A DNA stretch of 64,000 nucleotides from positions 1 to 64,000 of the forward strand of contig JBFXJF010000012.1 in NCBI GenBank assembly GCA_050175155.1, in the 5' to 3' direction. A program made the translations under genes and the position numbers. Source of the stretch: JBFXJF01 sp050175155 (GTDB taxonomy: Bacteria; Bacillota; Bacilli; Tepidibacillales; Tepidibacillaceae). Of this stretch, positions 23,859 to 31,030 are shown one piece after another (position 1 is the first letter of the stretch; each line of letters begins with the position of its first letter). The notes beneath the pieces are model-generated. The model saw nothing but the letters and a program-made list of their open reading frames with translations. It was not told where the DNA came from and made no database searches.

Positions 23859-24029
23859 ATGGGTCAGTACAAGTTAATTATTAGTTTCGCATGGAGTTTG
23901 GGACTTTGGTTCAAATATGAGCCATCGACAGGGATTAGGAGTTTTTCTGTTTTACTTCCGTTTGTAGGAATCTATTTTGGACTTGCAAAACACGCAAGTG
24001 GTATTCATATTTTCGGGAAAGATTTCTAA
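23859..24029 (+). CDS. Small membrane-type protein (cassette gene)
   Basis: 56 aa: MGQYKLIISFAWSLGLWFKY and FSVLLPFVGIYFGLAKHA form two hydrophobic segments. RBS GAGGAGG. The stop codon TAA lies inside the core of attC-like site 2, typical of cassettes. No family recognised. Confidence 0.65.
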   Translation: MGQYKLIISFAWSLGLWFKYEPSTGIRSFSVLLPFVGIYFGLAKHASGIHIFGKDF

Positions 24030-24081
24030 CAACTGCTTCAACCTGACACTTAGTAAATTGCAGGTTAAGCAAATGTTATGC
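24024..24081 (+). repeat. attC-like site 2
   Basis: TTCTAAC (24024-24030) and GTTATGC (24075-24081) flank TGCTT/AAGCA and AACCTG/CAGGTT stems, again with one unpaired C at the same place on the left arm (24039). The loop is 15 bases. Same geometry as site 1 with different outer stem sequence. Confidence 0.7.
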
Positions 24082-24099
24082 ACGTGAAAGGGGAGAGGG

Positions 24100-24270
24100 A
24101 TGAGGTGTTTTTACTGCAAGCGTAAAATAAACAACGGTGAGAAAACCGCCACTATTCAAACTCAGATAGGTGATTGGGTAGGTCACAAGCATATCATTTG
24201 CCTGAATTGTGCCGAGCAGATTGGATTACCGCCAAAAGCAAATGAGGAGGATAAGAATGCAGATAACTGA
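24100..24270 (+). CDS. Small zinc-finger protein (cassette gene)
   Basis: 56 aa: CFYCKRKI and CLNCAEQIG form a CxxC...CxxC zinc site around residues 3-37. RBS GGGGAGAGG. The 3' end overlaps the next gene by 14 bases. Confidence 0.65.
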   Translation: MRCFYCKRKINNGEKTATIQTQIGDWVGHKHIICLNCAEQIGLPPKANEEDKNADN

Positions 24271-24562
24271 AAAAGAAATGCGAAATCGGCTCAAGTTAGA
24301 TACAAAAAATGACTTAATCGACAAGCTGATTATGGCATATATGACAATCCGACAATCGCAAGAAAAACGCGAACAAGCCATAGCCACCGCCCGAGCCGAG
24401 GCGCTCAGGGAGGCGGAGTCAAAGTACAAAGCCGATGCCGACAGGCTGGCTGAGTTTATCAAAATTGAAGCCGATGCACTTGAAGAAGCTGGATACAGCG
24501 CTGACGCTGACCGTTTCCGCTCCGCACTGGCGGAACATGAGGATTTAGGCGGAACAGTCTAA
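24257..24562 (+). CDS. Helical protein sharing its C-terminus with 22821 gene (cassette gene)
   Basis: 101 aa from the ATG at 24257 (GAGGAGG upstream). The N-terminal half is helical (EKEMRNRLKLDTKNDLIDKL); the second half carries KADADRLAE and SALAEHEDLGGTV, shared with the gene ending at 23333. Likely coiled coil. GC-rich codons. Confidence 0.65.
   Translation: MQITEKEMRNRLKLDTKNDLIDKLIMAYMTIRQSQEKREQAIATARAEALREAESKYKADADRLAEFIKIEADALEEAGYSADADRFRSALAEHEDLGGTV
24431..24454 (+). repeat. Direct repeat A, copy 2
   Basis: Identical to 23172-23195. Confidence 0.85.
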
Positions 24563-24570
24563 TTATTGTT
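24536..24570 (+). repeat. Direct repeat B, copy 2 (cassette end)
   Basis: Identical to 23306-23340; after TATTGTT the sequences diverge (CTACGG here, AGGCGG there), as expected where a cassette boundary lies. Confidence 0.85.
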
Positions 24571-24585
24571 CTACGGACGTTTTAG

Positions 24586-24612
24586 CCGTATAAGCACGGG
24601 GCGCTTATACGG
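24586..24612 (+). repeat. Inverted repeat between cassette genes
   Basis: CCGTATAAGC (24586-24595) pairs with GCTTATACGG (24603-24612); no U-run follows. Possibly part of a divergent recombination site or a leader hairpin. Confidence 0.65.
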
Positions 24613-24642
24613 GCACACGCCAAGCCCCGATTGGAGGTATTT

Positions 24643-24891
24643 ATGGGGTATGCAGAAATGTATAAGGACAAGGAATACTGCTTGTCAGAGTTGCGCGAGG
24701 CAAGACGTATCTTTACGACAAAGCCTTTCACTACCGAAAAGGGTGATCTGCTTATGAAGGGGCTCGCGCTCATGCTTTTTCACTGCCCAGATAGTGTCAC
24801 GCCCCTGGTGGAAGCAACCATTTATGAGTGCGAGAGGAGAAGCCTTTATGCCACAATCGGGGGTGTAGAACAACTGCTTCAACTTTTTTAG
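24643..24891 (+). CDS. Hypothetical cassette protein
   Basis: 82 aa from the ATG at 24643 (GGAGG at 5 bases). Helical, with several Cys (MGYAEMYKDKEYCLSEL..., FHCPDSVTPLVEATIYECERR). Its last codons lie in a half attC-like sequence that joins abruptly to AT-rich phage DNA. Confidence 0.6.
   Translation: MGYAEMYKDKEYCLSELREARRIFTTKPFTTEKGDLLMKGLALMLFHCPDSVTPLVEATIYECERRSLYATIGGVEQLLQLF
24869..24885 (+). repeat. Half attC-like site at right border
   Basis: AACAACTGCTTCAAC matches the left arm of attC-like site 2; the right arm is missing and phage sequence follows. Confidence 0.6.
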
Positions 24892-25010
24892 TTACGGAAA
24901 TTGGTTGTAGTCTTGCGGGTAAAACCCACAAAGAAATGGCACCACTTTTTGCTGATGCAAAAGATGTTAAAAATATTTATATACCTTTTAGATTTAGAAG
25001 GAAGTTTTAA
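24882..25010 (+). pseudogene. 3' remnant of a conserved phage gene
   Basis: In frame: FLVTEIGCSLAGKTHKEMAP followed by LFADAKDVKNIYIPF. This corresponds to the C-terminal block (xxVTxIGCGxAGxxxxxIAPLF) of a phage protein family whose N-terminus normally carries a VFGSNxxGxHGAGAA-type motif (recalled from memory). No N-terminal part exists upstream; the cassette block stands there instead. Its stop overlaps the next ATG. Confidence 0.6.
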
Positions 25011-25219
25011 TGTTTAAACTAAGGTATATAAAATATTTTAATAATTTTATTGATTGGCTTTATTTTGGTAAAGTAACTAGCAAAGTAAAATCATGGGATG
25101 GTGGGTGTGAATCAGAAATTGAATACCGTGGAAGAAATAATAAAATAATTGGATATTGGGCTTATGGATTTTATGATCCTTTTTTGCCCTACCCTATAAA
25201 AAAGAAGAAATCATTATGA
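25010..25219 (+). CDS. Hypothetical protein
   Basis: 69 aa, Tyr/Lys-rich (MFKLRYIKYFNNFIDWLYF...YDPFLPYPIKKKKSL), AT-rich codons like native phage genes. RBS AGAAGGAAG in the end of the truncated upstream gene. Overlaps the next small gene by four bases. Confidence 0.6.
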   Translation: MFKLRYIKYFNNFIDWLYFGKVTSKVKSWDGGCESEIEYRGRNNKIIGYWAYGFYDPFLPYPIKKKKSL

Positions 25220-25356
25220 CACAACTTTTACTAATACTATTATTGGGTTTACTTATATTTGTTTTTTATTGTATGTTTGATTTATCTTCACGGTTAAGTA
25301 AATATGAAGAAAAATGGTTAGAAAATAATAAGGATAAAAAAGATGCCACCGATTGA
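25216..25356 (+). CDS. Small single-pass membrane protein
   Basis: 46 aa: MTQLLLILLLGLLIFVFYCM is one transmembrane helix, then a charged helix (SRLSKYEEKWLENNKDKKD). Overlaps the following YopX gene by 14 bases. Confidence 0.65.
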   Translation: MTQLLLILLLGLLIFVFYCMFDLSSRLSKYEEKWLENNKDKKDATD

Positions 25357-25717
25357 ATTTCGTGCATGGGATTTAAACGAAGGTGAATATATATCTTGGG
25401 ATAGGTTGATTACGACAAGGTATAATCAAGATTATAATATAGACAATAACATATCTGATGTTGTTTTAAGTGTATTAACAGATAAATATATTATCCTAGA
25501 ACAATACACAGGTGTTAATGATAAAAATGGTAAGAAAAGTTTTTACAATGATATTGCAAAAACACGTGAAGGTATTTCATTAATAAAGTATTGGGAAGGG
25601 AATGCTTGGCTTGAAGGTATTGATTGGTTAGGTTTAATTTTGTTATCTGACAGAAATGCAGAATTTGAAGTTATTGGTAATATTCGAGAAAATTCAGAAT
25701 TAAGGAATACTATATGA
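25343..25717 (+). CDS. YopX family protein
   Basis: 124 aa. IEFRAWD at the start, YTGVNDKNGKKSFYNDIAK in the middle and FEVIGNIRENSEL at the end are the YopX signature blocks; the N-terminal domain binds in a conserved 'FRAWD...G' fold. Common in phages and prophages, function unresolved. Coupled to the next gene (ATGA). Confidence 0.88.
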   Translation: MPPIEFRAWDLNEGEYISWDRLITTRYNQDYNIDNNISDVVLSVLTDKYIILEQYTGVNDKNGKKSFYNDIAKTREGISLIKYWEGNAWLEGIDWLGLILLSDRNAEFEVIGNIRENSELRNTI

Positions 25718-25977
25718 ATATAAAAGTTCATGCTTCCCATTGTTGTGTCCTTCATGGTTGTAAATATGGTGATAGTGAATGTCCTGTTGTACTTAAATTG
25801 GTTCAACAATTATATGAATGTGAAACATGTTATAATATAGAACAAGGCCATTCTTCTTTTTCATATGAAGATATGAGAAAAGCCTTTAATCATCAAAAAA
25901 GAATAAATGATTTTTATATAGATAATAGATCATTTGAACAATGGATTAAAGATGAATTTATTGCCAAAACAAGTTGA
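25714..25977 (+). CDS. HCCxxHGCKYGDxxCPV-type phage protein
   Basis: 87 aa. SHCCVLHGCKYGDSECPV is a recurrent Cys/His-rich signature of a small phage family, likely a zinc fold, with a second pair CETCYN. Function unknown. Confidence 0.75.
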   Translation: MNIKVHASHCCVLHGCKYGDSECPVVLKLVQQLYECETCYNIEQGHSSFSYEDMRKAFNHQKRINDFYIDNRSFEQWIKDEFIAKTS

Positions 25978-26002
25978 CACTTAAATGATTTTTATGTATA
26001 TT
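25974..26002 (+). promoter_or_regulatory. Early promoter
   Basis: TTGACA (25974-25979), 17-base spacer, TATATT (25997-26002). The -35 box overlaps the stop of the upstream gene. Confidence 0.8.
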
Positions 26003-26022
26003 GTACATAGATGGAGGACAAA

Positions 26023-26274
26023 ATGAGCCTAGCAATAACACAAGAACTTGATATGAAAACTAATAGTGGGATCTCTGGTAAAGGCTTTTTAGAAGGAACA
26101 AGTATTCGTATTAATGATATCTGGATTACACCAGAAGATTTTAACGAAATGATTATGTATTACTTAACCAATACCGATCTTGATGAAAATGATCCAAGGA
26201 CTCATTTACTTTATCGTATATCCTTGCTGGATGTTATTGATGGATATAATAAAGGCAATAAAAGATTATCATAA
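26023..26274 (+). CDS. Hypothetical protein
   Basis: 83 aa from the ATG at 26023, preceded by GGAGG (an ATG 12 bases upstream would leave the RBS inside the gene). Contains a strand-rich N-terminal half and a helical end. Transcribed from its own promoter. Confidence 0.65.
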   Translation: MSLAITQELDMKTNSGISGKGFLEGTSIRINDIWITPEDFNEMIMYYLTNTDLDENDPRTHLLYRISLLDVIDGYNKGNKRLS

Positions 26275-26280
26275 AAAGTA

Positions 26281-26309
26281 TTGACATTTAAATGATTTTT
26301 GTGTATACT
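26281..26309 (+). promoter_or_regulatory. Early promoter
   Basis: TTGACA (26281-26286), 17-base spacer, TATACT (26304-26309). The spacer TTTAAATGATTTTTGTG is nearly the same as at 25980-25996, so the two promoters are duplicates. Confidence 0.8.
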
Positions 26310-26337
26310 ACTTATGTATCTAAATCAAGGAGTTTAT

Positions 26338-26994
26338 ATGTCAGACATCATTCTTTCCAAGGTTAAAAAGCTTCTAGCACTAGGGAACTCACCTAATGAA
26401 GCTGAAGCACAATCCGCTATTGAAAAAGCCCATCAACTTCTTAAAGATTATAATCTATCCATCTCTGATATTGAACAAGATTCAAAGTATGGAATCATAG
26501 AAAAAGTTATATCTGAAAGTAAAAACGATATCCAATGGAAAAAATTTATAATGATTGGTGTAGCAAAAGCTAATTATTGTATATATCTTGCTACAAAAAG
26601 TCATATAGGTATTGTTAATCAATATATTGGAAAAGAACATAATGTTGTAGTTGCAAAGGAAATGACTACTTATCTTTTTAACACAGTTGAACGATTATCA
26701 AAACAACATTCAGGTAGTATTCGTGGAGACTATAAAAAAGGACTTGCATACACCTTGTGTGATAGACTTATGGAAATCAACAACGCTGAGAAGACAGAAT
26801 GCACTGCACTAATTCTTCAAGAAGAAGTTATGAATAATCAATATCTTAAAGAAAAACATTCTGGAACAAAAGAAGTAAGTACAAAAGTTAGAGCTAAAAA
26901 TTATTCTGCTTTTGATCAAGGAAGAATTGATGGAAATAGTATATCTCTCAACGGACAAGTTGGTGGACAAAGATCAACTCTGAGTATAGGTTGA
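26338..26994 (+). CDS. DUF2786 domain protein
   Basis: 218 aa from the ATG at 26338 (AAGGAG upstream). VKKLLALGNSPNEAEAQSAIEKAHQLLKDYNLS at residues 7-39 is the DUF2786 signature; the remainder resembles the DUF7168-type partner region with a charged helix (RLSKQHSGSIRGDYKKGLAYTL) often linked with SprT-like proteins. Biochemical function not established. Confidence 0.82.
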   Translation: MSDIILSKVKKLLALGNSPNEAEAQSAIEKAHQLLKDYNLSISDIEQDSKYGIIEKVISESKNDIQWKKFIMIGVAKANYCIYLATKSHIGIVNQYIGKEHNVVVAKEMTTYLFNTVERLSKQHSGSIRGDYKKGLAYTLCDRLMEINNAEKTECTALILQEEVMNNQYLKEKHSGTKEVSTKVRAKNYSAFDQGRIDGNSISLNGQVGGQRSTLSIG

Positions 26995-27003
26995 GGTAAC
27001 AAA

Positions 27004-27234
27004 ATGATTATTAACAGCTTTAAAATCAAAATTGAGATTGAACCCTCAAGTGACATTCAATCTGCTATCAATGATATGGTGAGATTTTGTGACACACATC
27101 ATATTGGGGTTATTGGTACATTCAATCAAGTTGAAATTGAAGTTTATAATGGTGATTCAGTAGATGATGTTTTTAAAAGTTATTTGTTTGAACTAGAACA
27201 AACTAAAGAACTATACGAAAGGAATTTCAAATGA
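27004..27234 (+). CDS. Hypothetical protein
   Basis: 76 aa with beta-alpha-beta composition (MIINSFKIKIEIEPSS...VEIEVYNGDSVDDVF). Follows the DUF2786 gene by 9 bases with GAGG as RBS and overlaps the next gene. Confidence 0.6.
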   Translation: MIINSFKIKIEIEPSSDIQSAINDMVRFCDTHHIGVIGTFNQVEIEVYNGDSVDDVFKSYLFELEQTKELYERNFK

Positions 27235-27473
27235 AACTTAAAGATTGTATTATTGGTATTCCAGTAAAGTGTATAAACAAATATGCTAATCCCGATCATC
27301 AGCCAAGAAAAGAAAAACTACAGATTGGTCATATTGTTGGATTTACTTGGAATAGAACAAGCCAAGTAGATTATATCAATGATCAAGGACTAGAACCTAT
27401 CGCGCTTGTAAAATGGTGCGGGGATGAATACCCTATAGCAATTCACCCTGGGAATATTGAGATGTTGAAATGA
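27231..27473 (+). CDS. Hypothetical small beta-barrel-like protein
   Basis: 80 aa; LQIGHIVGFTWNR...ALVKWCGDEYPIAIHPGNIEML looks like a KOW/SH3-like barrel frequent in small phage proteins. Coupled to both neighbours by 4-base overlaps. Confidence 0.6.
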   Translation: MKLKDCIIGIPVKCINKYANPDHQPRKEKLQIGHIVGFTWNRTSQVDYINDQGLEPIALVKWCGDEYPIAIHPGNIEMLK

Positions 27474-27682
27474 AAATTAAATTTACACATAAAGACCCTA
27501 AATACTCTGATTTTCTATTTTATAAAAAGGAAATGTCTTATATTCCTTTTATAGGGTCAATCGTTAGATTTGGAAGAACAGAATTCAAAGTTAAAAATGT
27601 TGTATTTGAAGTGGATGAAGAATATAATGATATTGAAATTGAACTTTGTGATATACAGGAGTCTTATGAAAAACATTATTAA
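27470..27682 (+). CDS. Hypothetical small protein
   Basis: 70 aa, beta-rich (SYIPFIGSIVRFGRTEFKVKNVVFEVDEEYNDIEIELCD), similar in style to the upstream barrel-like protein. Overlaps the upstream stop and a 29-codon frame downstream. Confidence 0.6.
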   Translation: MKIKFTHKDPKYSDFLFYKKEMSYIPFIGSIVRFGRTEFKVKNVVFEVDEEYNDIEIELCDIQESYEKHY

Positions 27683-27755
27683 AAATCATTGTATAATTAA
27701 AGTAATAATAGGTAAACTAGTGACAGAAGAAAGGGGTATGTATGAAAACAATTGA
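27666..27755 (+). CDS. 29-aa reading frame
   Basis: MKNIIKNHCIIKVIIGKLVT... with a good RBS (CAGGAG at 4 bases). It bridges the two flanking genes by overlaps at both ends, which favours translation, though size limits confidence. Confidence 0.35.
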   Translation: MKNIIKNHCIIKVIIGKLVTEERGMYENN

Positions 27756-28338
27756 AGTTTCAGATGAAGTGTATGAATTTTTAAAAGAGTGTAAAAAAGA
27801 ATTAAATACACAAGACAATAGAAGTACACGCAATCCTATTTATACTATATGGCATAAAGTAAAAGAATATGGTATATCCGATGGTTATGCTTCAGAACAT
27901 ATATATTTATGGGATGATTCTGAATATGAAAATTTAGAAGAAGTATTTAATTCTTTATTGGTTGATGGTTATGAATCCGATCTGCTACAAGCATACTCAG
28001 AAAATAATGTAGAAGAAAAACTAATACTTGAAATAGATGAACACACAGTACCTATATTAAAAGAATGGTTTACTGATAAATTAAATGAATATGAAGTTAT
28101 GGAATTCATGGAAGAGTTAACAGGTAATAACTTTAGTAAAGTAGGGATACGTTGGAAGCATGAGCAAGCTACTAATGAAGGATGCTTTTCCTTCTTTGAG
28201 AAAGATGCTGAAGATCATATTAAACTGAACGGTCATAATATAAGAGGAGAGAAATATACTTATGCTGATTCACTATATCGTTCTCCTAGAATGGAAAAGT
28301 TAATGGAAATATTGAATACCTTGGAATTCAAGGAGTAA
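27742..28338 (+). CDS. Hypothetical acidic protein
   Basis: 198 aa, acidic. MKTIEVSDEVYEFLKECKKELNTQ at the start is a pattern seen in several phage proteins of unknown function, followed by NPIYTIWHKVKEYGISDGY. Strong RBS GAAAGGGG. Not assignable. Confidence 0.65.
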   Translation: MKTIEVSDEVYEFLKECKKELNTQDNRSTRNPIYTIWHKVKEYGISDGYASEHIYLWDDSEYENLEEVFNSLLVDGYESDLLQAYSENNVEEKLILEIDEHTVPILKEWFTDKLNEYEVMEFMEELTGNNFSKVGIRWKHEQATNEGCFSFFEKDAEDHIKLNGHNIRGEKYTYADSLYRSPRMEKLMEILNTLEFKE

Positions 28339-28341
28339 ATT

Positions 28342-28503
28342 ATGAATAATAAAACTCTTTATACAGACGATGTATCCTCTTTAGATAATTTAGAATCACT
28401 TGTAGAACAATGGCACAATTCCAAATCTATAATTACGCTTAGGGAATTTTTAGGTATGACTGAAAAAGAATATAACAATTGGTTGCTACCTCCTGAAGCA
28501 TGA
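28342..28503 (+). CDS. Small phage protein with LxxFLGMTxxEYxxW motif
   Basis: 53 aa. TLREFLGMTEKEYNNWLLPPE is a short conserved C-terminal motif of many phage proteins of unknown function. RBS AAGGAG. Confidence 0.65.
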   Translation: MNNKTLYTDDVSSLDNLESLVEQWHNSKSIITLREFLGMTEKEYNNWLLPPEA

Positions 28504-28690
28504 AGTTAGAACTTTCATCAATTATGAAGATTGTGAATGTGGTGGAGAATTTACTGAAGTAGATAAGAAAACTTTAGAAGTTATTAATAAAGAAGTAATG
28601 ATTGAATCTATTTGTAATAACTGTGGAAAAAGAAAATTAAGTAATTATGCACATTTTGGAGAATTAACCTATCATTATTTAAAGGAGTAA
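28499..28690 (+). CDS. Zinc-ribbon protein with unclear start
   Basis: The frame HEVRTFINYEDCECGGEFTE...ESICNNCGKRKLSNYAHF has CxC and CxxC pairs and a proper stop linked to the next RBS. It has no ATG/GTG/TTG start in frame; an ATG at 28500 is in a different frame that stops soon. One missing base after that ATG would produce an intact 63-aa gene, so an indel (real or in the assembly) is likely. Confidence 0.5.
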   Translation, partial: HEVRTFINYEDCECGGEFTEVDKKTLEVINKEVMIESICNNCGKRKLSNYAHFGELTYHYLKE

Positions 28691-28693
28691 ATT

Positions 28694-29119
28694 ATGTCAA
28701 TGACCTACTTACCTAATCCTGAATTTTTACAATTTTCTGAACTACAGAAAAGATTACATAAAATGAGATATGATGAAGGATATAACATTGTTGATCCTTA
28801 TTTTTCTATAATTGAATGTTTAGCCAATGAAATTAATGATCTAAATTATAGAATAGTAGAATTTGAAAAGCACATAAAGAAGAATGAGGAGACAAGTAAT
28901 AAATCTTCAATAAAAATTGATGAAATAAAGATGCAAGATATATTTTCTTCCAATATTATTAGTCAGGATGAAGAGTTATTAAAGCACTGGTACAATAATT
29001 TTCATTTTAATTACGCTATAAATATGAATGCTAGTATTAAAGAGTTTGTAAAATTAATATTAGATAATAACTCTGAATTATTAAATACAGTGTTAAAGGA
29101 TAGAAATAATGATGAATAG
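28694..29119 (+). CDS. Hypothetical protein
   Basis: 141 aa, helical, with a coiled-coil stretch (LANEINDLNYRIVEFEKHIKKNEE). RBS AAGGAG. Overlaps the next gene by 11 bases. Not recognised. Confidence 0.6.
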   Translation: MSMTYLPNPEFLQFSELQKRLHKMRYDEGYNIVDPYFSIIECLANEINDLNYRIVEFEKHIKKNEETSNKSSIKIDEIKMQDIFSSNIISQDEELLKHWYNNFHFNYAINMNASIKEFVKLILDNNSELLNTVLKDRNNDE

Positions 29120-29474
29120 AATAAAACAATTTTTATATAAAATTACTCATAAAAAAGAAATGAGAAGGAACGAAGAAGAATTCTTGAAATTCTTTAAAGT
29201 AGAATATGAAGATGGTGAATTTAATGCTACCGCAGATATCACAGATGAAGACATACGAAGATGGTTATTTGCCGTAACTACAACTATACAAAAATCCTTT
29301 AGAAGATTTCCTATTATTGAAAATTATTTAGTAGGGACTTTTTACATAGGTGGTCAGAAAATAGAATTTGCTTTCTGTAAATATGGTAAAGAAGGCCCTC
29401 ATGAAATTAGAATGCGATTAGAAAAGGAAAATGAAGAATTGAAAAGAGAAATTGAAAGACTGAAAAAGGAGTAA
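29109..29474 (+). CDS. Hypothetical protein with C-terminal coiled coil
   Basis: 121 aa. Begins at ATG 29109 with basic residues; the end is a clear coiled coil (LEKENEELKREIERLKKE). Not recognised. Upstream of the primase-like gene. Confidence 0.6.
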   Translation: MMNRIKQFLYKITHKKEMRRNEEEFLKFFKVEYEDGEFNATADITDEDIRRWLFAVTTTIQKSFRRFPIIENYLVGTFYIGGQKIEFAFCKYGKEGPHEIRMRLEKENEELKREIERLKKE

Positions 29475-29477
29475 AAT

Positions 29478-30476
29478 ATGTTTGGAGATATTTTTAATTA
29501 TCAGTATTCTCCTAGAGATTTCACTGAAGATTTTGAACATGAAAATGGAAATTATGAAAATATATGTATGACTTGTGGGCAACATTTTATTGGTCATAAA
29601 CAAAGAATACTATGTAGAGAATGTACCTTTGCATCTTCTTATTCTCAACCGAAGTATCATACTTTCATTCACGATATAAATGAACTTAAATTCTTTTATG
29701 ATAATATCCTTCCTCCTTTAGAAAAAACAGATGTTTACTTTGTTTCACTTTCAGCCCGTAATAAATATTTAACTGATGAAGAAAAAGAAACATTGGATTT
29801 AGGTCGCGCCGAAATGTTTTGTAAAACCATTATAAGAAAAAATGGATGGGATAGATTTTTAAGAACTATTAGAAAGTTTGAATGTCATATAGATGGGTAC
29901 ACTACAAAAAATGGTTCACCTATTCCTTCTAAATGTATTGTTATGTATATCAATATAAATCCTTCTAATACTTTACAGGCTATTGCAAGTTTCAAGAAAG
30001 TGTTATTTGAATATGAAGTTGAAATAGCTTCCATTGCTTTGAATGATCGAAGTAATAACAACAATATAGCTGAAAGATTGAATAAGATAGATAATTCATT
30101 AATGACTGCTTATCAACAATCACGTGGAACTAAAACATGGATTGATATTGATTGTGATGTTAATAAAATATTCAAACCACATGAAAATATTTCAATTAAG
30201 AAATTCATGTGTAACCTTGGATTAAAAACTTATTGGTGGATAGATACTAAATCAGGATATCATTTACTACTTAAAAGGGATGAACTATCTGAATTAAAAC
30301 TTAATCCTTCAGATTTAATTCCATACATTTATAGAGAATATTATAAACAAATGGATGAACTTAATTTAGATTATGGAAAGACTGAAATTATAATAAACAA
30401 GAATGCCATGATACCTTTGCCGGGGGTATACCAAGGGGGATACCCTGTTACTGTACTTAATAAGGATCAAGTATGA
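29478..30476 (+). CDS. Putative primase-like (AEP fold) protein with zinc finger
   Basis: 332 aa. N-terminal zinc finger C30/C33...C46/C49 (CMTCGQHF, CREC). Towards the C-terminus WIDIDCDV (221-228) followed by WWIDTKSGYHLLL (253-265) recalls the DxD and sGxH blocks of archaeo-eukaryotic primases. MIPLPGVYQGGYPV near the end fits a final strand. The AEP assignment rests on these motifs only; a second, clearer AEP-like gene lies at 33331. Confidence 0.5.
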   Translation: MFGDIFNYQYSPRDFTEDFEHENGNYENICMTCGQHFIGHKQRILCRECTFASSYSQPKYHTFIHDINELKFFYDNILPPLEKTDVYFVSLSARNKYLTDEEKETLDLGRAEMFCKTIIRKNGWDRFLRTIRKFECHIDGYTTKNGSPIPSKCIVMYININPSNTLQAIASFKKVLFEYEVEIASIALNDRSNNNNIAERLNKIDNSLMTAYQQSRGTKTWIDIDCDVNKIFKPHENISIKKFMCNLGLKTYWWIDTKSGYHLLLKRDELSELKLNPSDLIPYIYREYYKQMDELNLDYGKTEIIINKNAMIPLPGVYQGGYPVTVLNKDQV

Positions 30477-30657
30477 AAGTATTTACGGATGAACTATCAA
30501 ACAAGATAACTACAATGGCATTGTATGAAGAAGTTTTAGAATTAATGCATGTATATATATATATTTCTATGCGGATTTAGAAGAATTAGAAAGTATTTTA
30601 AATTTAATAAAATCCAATTTAGATAATGTTTTAGAAGAAAGAAAAATGAAAAAATAA
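30473..30657 (+). pseudogene. Frameshifted small gene at a TA repeat
   Basis: MKVFTDELSNKITTMALYEE followed by VLELMHVYIY, then a break at (TA)n in 30552-30564. After the repeat a second frame continues YADLEELESILNLIKSN and on to 30657. Removing one TA unit restores a 60-aa protein. Either slippage (phase-variable) or an assembly error. Confidence 0.5.
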
Positions 30658-30670
30658 ATTCAATTTTTAA

Positions 30671-30699
30671 TTGACTTTTACTTTAAAATGATGTATATT
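30671..30699 (+). promoter_or_regulatory. Early promoter
   Basis: TTGACT (30671-30676), 17-base spacer, TATATT (30694-30699). Confidence 0.8.
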
Positions 30700-30726
30700 A
30701 CATATATCTTATTACAGGAGTTTTAT

Positions 30727-31023
30727 ATGAAGTTTTATACAGAGAATCAAATTAAAAAAATTAGAAAATCTGCCTTTAATGAAGGGTACCAGTATGCCTT
30801 ACTGGGAGACTTACCATGTATGAGTGCTTGCTATCTATTCTCGATGAAACCAAACTTTCAAAATTTGATTCCCGATATAGATAAGAAGTCTGTAATACAG
30901 AAAATAGTAGCAAAGGTATTTTACTACTTTATAGTATTGACCGATCAAAAAATTGCTTATGGTATTGTTGAAAAAGAAGTTTTAAAAGCCCTTGAAAGTA
31001 TTAAGCCAATAGAAAATACATAA
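30727..31023 (+). CDS. Hypothetical protein
   Basis: 98 aa from the ATG at 30727 (AGGAG upstream); an earlier ATG lies inside the promoter. Starts MKFYTENQIKKIRKSAFNEGYQYAL, helical, basic. Not recognised. Confidence 0.65.
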   Translation: MKFYTENQIKKIRKSAFNEGYQYALLGDLPCMSACYLFSMKPNFQNLIPDIDKKSVIQKIVAKVFYYFIVLTDQKIAYGIVEKEVLKALESIKPIENT

Positions 31024-31030
31024 GGAAATT

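Larger units (their letters stand above)
23338..24891 (+). mobile_element. Integron-like gene cassette run
   Basis: GC-richer block inside AT-rich early genes. It contains short genes on the same strand, each with a good RBS, and two of them are followed by attC-like hairpins (23737-23797 and 24024-24081). A half attC-like sequence ends the block at 24869-24885. No integrase gene is present. The gene arrangement and hairpin geometry fit integron cassettes; this is inference from structure only. Confidence 0.65.
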
